Notes under the pieces: generated by a model | Told to the model about the DNA's origin: nothing | Seen by the model: the letters and a program-made list of their open reading frames with translations, nothing else | Database searches by the model: none | Origin: Polytrichum commune | Lineage: Eukaryota; Streptophyta; Polytrichopsida; Polytrichales; Polytrichaceae | Assembly: GCA_950295325.1 (NCBI GenBank) | Contig: OX485806.1 | Coordinates: 47,241,169-47,301,168, forward strand | Length of the DNA stretch: 60,000 bases | Direction: 5' to 3' | In this document: positions 57,226 through 60,000 of the stretch, piece by piece | Layout of the letters: each line of letters begins with the position of its first letter | Position numbering within the stretch: position 1 is the stretch's first letter | Made by a program: the position numbers and the translations under genes

Positions 57226-58616
57226 TCAAGCTCGATGTTTTTTGCATCTGCTCCCGGATGTACGTGTCGGAAAAACCTCCCCATTCAATGTTTCCAATTG
57301 CAATGAGTTGTTTGGGAATGCCTCTCGAACAAGGTAAGGACCTAACCACACTGCATCAAACTTACCCGGAAATTCAAGCTTCATGGCATCTTGAATCATC
57401 ACCATCATACCTGGCCTTAGTGCCCTCTTTTTGTGTCGCTTGTCGAAGGTGATCTTCCTTCGCCTTTAGATGGCCTCGATGTGTTGAGCGCTCATCCTTC
57501 TCCTCTTGTCAAGCTCCTCCAATGTTGTCAGTCTATTCCTCAATGACTGACTATCTGTGAGGCGCAAGTTCACAGCGACATGCAATGACTCGATTTCGAA
57601 CTCAATGGGTAGGGTAGCCTCCAACCCGTACACTAAAGAGAATGAAGTCGCTTGTGTTGTCACCTTGAAGGTTGTACGATAAGCCCATAATGTCGCTGTT
57701 AACTTGACGTCCCAATCCCTCTTCGAATCCAACACTGTTTCGCGAAGGATGCTCACCAAGGTCCCGTTAATACGCTCCATTTGACCATTGGTCTGCGGAT
57801 GATAAGGAGTTGTTTTTCTATGGTCTATTTTAAACCTAGCTGTCAGCTCCTGAAACATCTCGTTCAAGAAGTGGGTGCCCCTATCGCTAACCAGAATCTT
57901 GGGACAACCGAACCTTGATATGATGTTCTCATACATAAAAGTGGTGGCATTGGCGGCTGTGTTCGTCCTCACAGCTTTACCTTCCGCTCACTTAGTCAAA
58001 TATTCAGTTGCAACTAGAATGTAAGCCATACCCTTGGAAAAATGGGGGTGAACCTCGCCAACATAATCTATCCCCCATTTCTCAAAGGGAACTACAGGCA
58101 AAGACACATGAAAAGGCATATCCATTCGGAGGTCATTCCTCGCATACCTCTGACAAGTATCGCATTTTTTGACATATTCCTTAGCGTCCTTTAACAAATC
58201 AGGCCAGAAGTAACCTACCCTGAGCACCTTTTGGCCAGTGAGTAATCCTGAGAAATGCCCACCACATACACTATCATGGCACGTGGCCAATATGGAGGAT
58301 GCCTCAATCTCAGATACACAACGCCGTAAGATCCCATCCATTCCTATCACTGTGTAGTGCCGACTGTTAACTCTGATTTTTCTCCTTTCTTCCCTAGTTC
58401 GATCCCCAGTCAACTGTTGGGTTGTGAGAAACTTCATGATGCCTGAGTACCAATCCGCCCTAGTCGTGACCAAGAAAATGTTGTCATCCCTCAAAGTGTC
58501 GTCGATTGGACTGGATCCCACCTCATCGGACAACCTTGATAAATGATCGGCTTGCAAGTGCATGCGACCATGTTTATATTCAACAGTGTAGTCGAACTCC
58601 TCCAATAGTAGGATCC
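57226..58616 (-). pseudogene. Gypsy RNase H tether and integrase (copy B)
   Basis: This is a single minus-strand frame with two stops, better preserved than copy A. It begins within the RNase H end (RILLLEEFDYTVEYKHGRMH). It continues through the integrase zinc-binding region (CHDSVCGGHFSG, then CDTCQRYARND) and into the catalytic core with the three acidic residues in GIDYVGEVHPH, SDRGTHFLNEMF and NGQMERINGTL. It ends in the C-terminal fold KFDAVWLGPYLVREAFPNNS. The stops are TGA at 57988-57990 (tryptophan expected) and TAA near 57466 (glutamine expected), both transition-type changes. The reading frame is otherwise continuous. The upstream part is replaced at 58617 by unrelated sequence, probably an insertion. 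Confidence 0.92.
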
Positions 58617-58775
58617 TGTGGGAGTCCAAATTCGACGGAAATACGGATTCAATTTCTGTATTTTACCTTGCTTATCTGAGGATAATAGGGTCTATTAGGA
58701 CAAAATTAATGGTACTAGGAAATAGAGTAGTCTAACCCCGCCTTGTGCAGTAAAACGACTCTAAATAAGTACTAT

Positions 58776-59039
58776 GACCGGTCCGTCAAATAGGATGGGC
58801 GGACCATGTAATCATGGTCCAAACCCTTGGTCCGGACCAAGTGACGGACGCGCCAAGATTACCCAACGGCCCGGAAGTGGCGGTTACAACGGGCCTTATG
58901 GCGGTTGGGGGAAAAGAGAGCCGTTGGTGAAAATGTTAGTAAAACCGTTGGTGGGAACCGCCGGAAAACGGTTGGTAACCGTTTTCCGTTAAACCGAACG
59001 GTAACAGGGGAAGGAAGAGGGAGGAAGGATATTTAAGGG
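58776..59039 (+). promoter_or_regulatory. Promoter-like region with palindromes, CCGTTGGT repeats and a TATA-like box
   Basis: In order: GACCGGTC (58776-58783); GGACCATG-TAAT-CATGGTCC (58801-58820, perfect 8-bp arms); TTGGTCCGGACCAA (58827-58840, perfect palindrome); CCGTTGGT at 58921 and 58945; and CGGTTGGT at 58969, inside a larger hairpin with 11-bp arms GGAAAACGGTT and AACCGTTTTCC (58963-58987). The CNGTTR-type words match plant MYB binding cores. A TATA-like box (GATATTTAAGGG, 59029-59040) follows, about 230 bp before the ORF start. Confidence 0.55.
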
Positions 59040-59269
59040 TCCCTTCCTTCTCCCTCCCACTCTTTTCTGGAAAAAGGAAACTTGTTGAGAGAACGAGTGG
59101 TGAGGTGTTCCTTCTTTCGAGCCGCCAGCAGTTGGATTGCTGGGACTCAACACTTTTCAGTCACCGGCAATGGGCTTGCCGGGACTTTGTGGCACTTAGA
59201 CGGAAGAGAAGGACTCCGGAAGAGAGAGAGAGAGAGGTTGCAAGCCAGAAAGGGTGAGAGGAGAGGAAA

Positions 59270-60000
59270 ATGCCGGAAGCACGGGAAGAGGATCAGCGGG
59301 AACCCATGCCGATTCCGCTGAAAGCCCTCACCCCTGCAATTCCGAGGGAGGATAGAGAGCTGCAGGAGCTCGCGGAGGATCTCAGGGTCATGGGTTGTGC
59401 GGGATTGCTCTCCAAACCCTGGAATCTCAGAGCGGAAGATACCCTCCGCGAGTTTAAATTCGAGAGGGGAAATCAGTGGCTAGGCACAAAGAGGAGGGAT
59501 CCGGAACATTGGACTCCGGATACGTGGAACAGGGTCTACGGGTTTCCCAGGGGAATCACGGAGGGGTGGGCCGGCCGCCGCGACGGCCTGTTCGCCGGGA
59601 AGTTCAGAGGGGACGCGGATCCAAAGGACGGGTTTCACCCAGGGAACTGCCGGAATATTAGGGAGCGGAGAGTGCTAGAGTTTCTCCTGCCCATTCTCAA
59701 TCCGGACAAGCCGAAGCGGATTAGCCTCACCATGGCTAACACGCTGTTTGGTGCAATGTCCGGAGTCCGGCCCGTGAATTGGGGCCTGATCATCCAGGAG
59801 ATAGTCGGACGGGCCCTCCCCCATATTGGCCGGAAACCCTCCTTCCTCTCCCCCTTCATTTTGCACCTCTACCAGCATTTCGACTGCATCACGGCAGAGG
59901 AGGAGGACCTGCTCACAATAGCGGCGGATGAGGTCACCTACAAGCTGCTCCCGGAAGCCGGAGACGTCGAGACGGAGACCTCCAGCGACCCTATTCTTCC
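59270..60000 (+). CDS. Undamaged ORF, first 243 codons, probable retroelement ORF1/gag-like protein
   Basis: The ORF starts at ATG 59270 (an in-frame TGA at 59255 closes it upstream) and is open to the window end. The N-terminus is acidic and charged (MPEAREEDQREPMPIPLKAL). A Trp/Arg-rich block follows (HWTPDTWNRVYGFPRGITEG; GRRDGLFAGKFRG), then VLEFLLPILNPDKPKRISLT. A mostly helical stretch comes next (MANTLFGAMSGVRPVNWGLI; LPHIGRKPSFLSPFILHLYQ) and then a run of acidic residues (TAEEEDLL). The helical stretch resembles, in layout, the ORF1 proteins that replace or precede gag in some plant retrotransposons. I do not recognise the exact family. No stop or frameshift in 243 codons, amid neighbours full of stops, indicates recent insertion or selection. 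The end and any zinc knuckle or pol lie beyond the window. Confidence 0.6.
   Translation, partial: MPEAREEDQREPMPIPLKALTPAIPREDRELQELAEDLRVMGCAGLLSKPWNLRAEDTLREFKFERGNQWLGTKRRDPEHWTPDTWNRVYGFPRGITEGWAGRRDGLFAGKFRGDADPKDGFHPGNCRNIRERRVLEFLLPILNPDKPKRISLTMANTLFGAMSGVRPVNWGLIIQEIVGRALPHIGRKPSFLSPFILHLYQHFDCITAEEEDLLTIAADEVTYKLLPEAGDVETETSSDPIL

Larger units (their letters stand above)
58617..60000 (+). mobile_element. 5' end of a young GC-rich insertion, probably a retroelement (partial)
   Basis: Copy B homology stops exactly where a TG-initial sequence begins (TGTGGGAGTCC at 58617). What follows is unlike the neighbours: GC-rich, with a promoter-like region, a leader and an undamaged ORF that runs off the window. 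The five bases before it (GATCC) would be the target duplication if the far end, outside the window, carries the same. I cannot see the end of a 5' LTR or a standard primer site between 59040 and 59270, so the element class remains open (LTR element, pararetrovirus-like, or other). Confidence 0.5.

Noticed and set aside
59082-59661. Short frames at 59082-59321 and 59476-59661
   Set aside because: They overlap the long uninterrupted ORF starting at 59270, or its leader, in other phases.
1-60000. tRNA or rRNA genes
   Set aside because: I looked for the tRNA B-box and T-loop word GGTTCGAATCC and for rRNA blocks and saw none that form a gene; the only tRNA-like sites are retroelement primer sites. 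A computed tRNA scan would be decisive.

Overview
The window is a piece of a large, repeat-rich land-plant nuclear genome. I see no host gene that looks intact. Almost every recognisable segment is a transposable element, most of them broken, and they lie nested or fused. The evidence is Ty3/gypsy polyproteins with tRNA-Asp-type primer sites, LTRs of 1.4-2.9 kb, a pogo-like and a CACTA DNA transposon, and spliced plant gene fragments (NIPA-type Mg transporter, a symplekin-like protein, an AP2/ERF factor). The species cannot be named from this. A large-genome gymnosperm, fern or lycophyte would fit.

Layout. 1-2463: decayed gypsy pol (reverse transcriptase, RNase H, integrase; copy A), followed by a truncated LTR of family 1 (from 2522). 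About 3690-4137: integrase end of a second gypsy element (copy C), then a polypurine tract and a 2.9-kb LTR of family 2 (4434-7343) carrying a 179-bp tandem repeat. 7344-14876: AT-rich, strongly decayed DNA with one unidentified ORF and a few short repeats.

14877-33318: a pogo/Tigger-like transposon with perfect terminal inverted repeats and a TA target duplication. Its transposase gene (minus strand) is split by a 13.9-kb CACTA element (15527-29423; CACTA-type ends, 3-bp duplication ATC). The CACTA element holds no recognisable transposase. It carries at least eight exons of a NIPA8-like magnesium transporter gene (minus strand) and several exons of a symplekin-like gene (plus strand), so it looks like a gene-capturing Pack-CACTA. 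The pogo element itself holds exon 2 of an AP2/ERF gene (group V, SHINE/ERF003-like). Three unrelated host gene fragments therefore sit in one transposon-in-transposon structure.

33975-36380 and 37417-38849: two solo LTRs of family 1, each with a perfect 5-bp target duplication (TGAGG and TAACC). 40449-41240: a transposase-like ORF remnant. About 41240-48189: the 5' part of a gypsy-like element (LTR with TATA box, primer site, gag with a tandemly duplicated N-terminal domain, Retrotrans_gag core, zinc knuckles). 48190-49745: truncated family-2 LTR (minus). 49746-54534: gag with four zinc knuckles, primer site and 5' LTR of another gypsy element (minus). 54601-58616: family-1 LTR and pol of copy B (minus). 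58617-60000: start of a young, GC-rich insertion whose promoter is rich in palindromes and whose ORF is still open at the window edge.

The genes do not form a host pathway. What can be read is a history of insertion, gene capture, LTR-LTR recombination, deletion and decay dominated by point mutations.
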